The notes beneath the pieces are model-generated. The model saw only the letters and a program-made list of their open reading frames with translations. It ran no database searches and was not told where the DNA came from. A stretch of 64,000 bases of DNA, from assembly GCF_002775205.1 (NCBI RefSeq), contig NC_036464.1, forward strand, positions 2,386,501 to 2,450,500, given 5' to 3'. Source of the DNA: Xiphophorus maculatus (lineage: Eukaryota; Chordata; Actinopteri; Cyprinodontiformes; Poeciliidae). This document shows positions 61,568 through 64,000 of this stretch, in pieces; the first letter of the stretch is position 1, and each line of letters opens with the position of its first letter. Position numbers and translations under genes: made by a program.

Positions 61568-61581
61568 CCAGCAGGGGGCAG
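61568..61581 (+). promoter_or_regulatory. CTCF-type motif
   Basis: CCAGCAGGGGGCAG fits the CTCF core consensus, with the same orientation as the site at 40025-40038. Confidence 0.4.
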
Positions 61582-62858
61582 CAGAGCGTCTGCTGGCTTT
61601 AATCTCTAATCTGTCATGTTGAGTTTCAGGGATTAAAAGGTTGTCAAACCATCACCGTCAGGAATCCCCACTTCTCCACCTTAATCTCAATCTGAACCAG
61701 AGAGATGAGGCTTCATGTTGTGGGTCCAGATGGACAGAACCGGGCCGCGCCGCAGCAACGCAGCGTCTCAGCAGTTAATCCTGCTGCTGCGGCTCGTTGC
61801 ATAACGTCTTTATACTCTTGTTGTTTTCCGTCAAAAGAGCTTAAAGAGTCCAGAACGCGGTTCAACACACACAACTGGATATGTGACCCGTTTGGGCCTC
61901 AGAACCAGAAACATGCCTGTAATCAACTCTGCATAATCTGGTTTATGGGACCAGAGGATGACTGGATCCAGTTTAAATCCAGCCGTAAACCTGAGCTAGC
62001 TAAACTATGAAGGCTTTTCACATGAAACCTGCAGGAAAAGCAGAACTTTCTATTAAAATAAAAGGTCAGGTGCAACTTATCTGTAAAGAAAAAGATTTTT
62101 CCAAAGAAAATAAGTTAATAGCTGCAAACTTAAATAGCTGGAGTGTAACAGCACAATGTTTAAAATAACATGAGGCAACATGAAAATATGACTCGCATCG
62201 TTAACTAGATTATTACTGACCTGCATTTGCTCTGATGTCTAATTTAATTTATATAAAAAGGGATTTAAGTCTTAAAAGAAGATTTATTAAAGCTCAATAT
62301 CTATTATGTTCAGTTTTAGCTGCGTTATATTTAACAATTCAAACTTTTTCAAACATTTTTCTCAGAATGGAGAACCTGAAGGAGCCTGCTGCAAAATGAT
62401 GTTTAAAAAGTTAAATCTGCATTTTGTTAAAATATGTAAGTGGTAGATCTGTATTAATTTATCCCACAATAAATGCAGTTTGTAGATTTTTGATACTTTT
62501 GTTTGTTCAGAACCAAAACCATCAATGAAATAAAGACACAATCAGACTTTATTCAAATAAACGATGGAGTTTTTAGTTTTAGGTTCTCTCACTCAGTAAC
62601 TACAGCAGCGTCATTTTTCTGTCTGTTTTTTAAGGTTTTATCGTTTTAATTTCATTCTAAAGTTAAGAAAAAAAATCTGGACTAGATTTAGTCGAATAAA
62701 AAAAACCCCGCAAAATTTAATTCAACAATGATGCAAAAAAAATATTGATTTATGAATAATAAATGAATATTATCTTACCATACATGAGGATGACTCCTTC
62801 AGCTCACATCCACACACCTGAGGAGATAATCCTTACACACACACACACACACGCACAC

Positions 62859-62898
<40 letters not shown>

Positions 62899-63030
62899 CA
62901 TCATGGCTCCGCCCACTTTGGTGGAGTTACAGGATCTGAGAGGAAAAATGTTCTGAAAGCTGGAAATGTTTTCAGATTAATAAGGAAGAATTGATTAATT
63001 GATTTATTATTGAATCTTTTAAATTTGCAG
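61582..63030. other. Intergenic region with an AC microsatellite
   Basis: Mostly AT-rich and unassigned. A long AC repeat lies at 62835-62895. Confidence 0.5.
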
Positions 63031-63117
63031 AACCTTCTAGATGCTGACCTTCTAGACGGCATCGCCGTGGCAACGACCGCAGATCCACAGGAGCAGAAGA
63101 AGAAGAGGCGGTCCTAA
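63031..63117 (+). other. Possible terminal exon (28 codons), unconfirmed
   Basis: After an acceptor-like TTTTAAATTTGCAG, the frame reads NLLDADLLDGIAVATTADPQ and then EQKKKRRS and stop. The composition is protein-like with a basic C-terminus, but no partner exon was found in the window and the family is not recognised. Confidence 0.2.
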
Positions 63118-63276
63118 AGTAGAAGAAGAAGAAAGGCTCTGTATTTAGTAAAAAATAAAAAGTGACAAAACAATAAAACATTTAATATTTAAAAATGACA
63201 AAATCAGATGGACCAAATTACAGATTTATGTGGAAATATTGTATTTTTGAAGACCAAATTTAAAATACTAAAAACT

Positions 63277-63775
63277 CAGAGATGGGTAGTAAGTAGTCAA
63301 AATTACTCAATTACATTGGAAAAATATACATTTATTAGTATTTTTACTAAGCTGTATTTTTTTCTACTTTTACTTGAAATATTTTATTCTGAAGTATTTC
63401 TACTCTTATTTGAGTAAAATTTGTGGGTTTTCCACCCACTGAATGAAAAATTCACCAGACACAGAAACACCTGCAGGTTTTGTTGAAGTTTCATAAGATT
63501 TTTTATTGAAAGAAACTGATATGGAAATTTTGTCTTTTGCCTGATTTTGCTACTTATATGAAATTATTGTAACTTTGGTCCTGAAAATGTCAAAATTTCC
63601 ACTTAACTTCACATTTTGGTCCATCTGATTATGTATTTTTTAAACATTAAATGATTGATAATTTTATCAGTTACTCAGTATTTGCCTAAACTTTTTAATA
63701 AGTACTTTTTTACTCTTGAGTATTTTTTTACTGCTATTTGAAGTACTGCTTCTCTTACTCGAGTATAATTTCCTC
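63277..63775 (-). mobile_element. hAT-like non-autonomous fish element, third copy
   Basis: It starts CAGAGATGGGTAGTAAG. The inside carries ATTACTCAATTACATTGG and TACTTTTTTACTCTTGAG, reverse complements of words in the other copies. The right end near 63775 is blurred. Confidence 0.5.
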
Positions 63776-63885
63776 TATCCGCCTGTTCTATAAGTTTTTA
63801 CTGCGTTTCTGCTCTTAAACCATCTTTGCGCGCAGGATTTATGCACAGACTTTGTTTTTAATGCACAAATTTTCTGTAACTTATG

Positions 63886-63999
63886 CTTCGTTGCCATGGT
63901 GATGATGGTCTCAGTCGTGGCGTGCTTCTCTTCCTCCATCCACGGGTCGTACCGGTCCAGCAGCTGCATCAGAGGCGGCGCCTCGGGGATGAGCTGGCG
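63886..63999 (-). CDS. Possible exon of an unidentified minus-strand gene running off the right edge
   Basis: In minus-strand frame it reads [20 protein letters not shown] then [18 protein letters not shown]. The composition is clearly protein-like and the sequence becomes GC-rich here, unlike the AT-rich surroundings. No convincing splice donor is seen after it (the nearest GT is weak), so the left limit is uncertain. I do not recognise the protein. Confidence 0.35.
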
Positions 64000-64000
64000 G

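Noticed and set aside
61705-62010. Plus-strand 101-codon frame
   Set aside because: No recognisable domain or signal, no homologous copy in the window, ordinary intergenic composition.

Overview
The window is nuclear DNA from a ray-finned fish, most likely a percomorph teleost. The evidence is spliced vertebrate genes with GT-AG introns, dispersed fish-type repeats (hAT- and Tc1-like terminal-repeat elements, LINE tails), CA/GA microsatellites and vertebrate gene families. I cannot name the species.

Layout, left to right. 1-4145: first coding exon of a minus-strand gene that best fits tbc1d12 (a TBC-domain Rab GTPase-activating protein), with the start of its first intron reaching the left edge and a GC-rich promoter containing a perfect CRE. 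5416-6168: an intronless minus-strand gene for a two-domain immunoglobulin-superfamily receptor of the CD2/CD58 type. 7215-36815: about 29.6 kb of a hierarchical tandem repeat. Eleven head-to-tail units of 2.0-3.4 kb each hold a GC-rich module, a variable block of about 6-17 copies of a 129-bp repeat, and a conserved block of about 0.8-1.2 kb that often ends in a hairpin module. 40472-50958: a complete 13-exon minus-strand gene, slc22a15 (SLC22 transporter). 52051-52752 and 56731-57570: two more intronless CD2/CD58-like genes on the minus strand. 54375-55880: a decayed partial copy of slc22a15 between them. 60344-60627: a broken fragment of a fourth Ig gene. The right edge holds dispersed repeats and a possible exon of another minus-strand gene.

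The slc22a15 + Ig pairing recalls human 1p13.1, where SLC22A15 lies near CD58 and CD2, so the intronless Ig genes are plausibly the local CD58/CD2-type adhesion family. Their V domain lacks cysteines and their second domain carries four, as in CD2-family ectodomains. The three genes differ mainly in how they attach to the membrane: a long tail, a probable GPI anchor, or a short Cys-rich tail. A segmental duplication of [slc22a15 + Ig gene], followed by loss of one slc22a15, explains the layout at 46.6-57.6 kb.

The most unusual structure is the macrosatellite. Its repeat period is a multiple of three, so it produces long open frames on both strands that are almost certainly not genes. It also carries palindromes and nested stem-loops at fixed positions in each unit. 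I recognise no protein that would explain its amplification.
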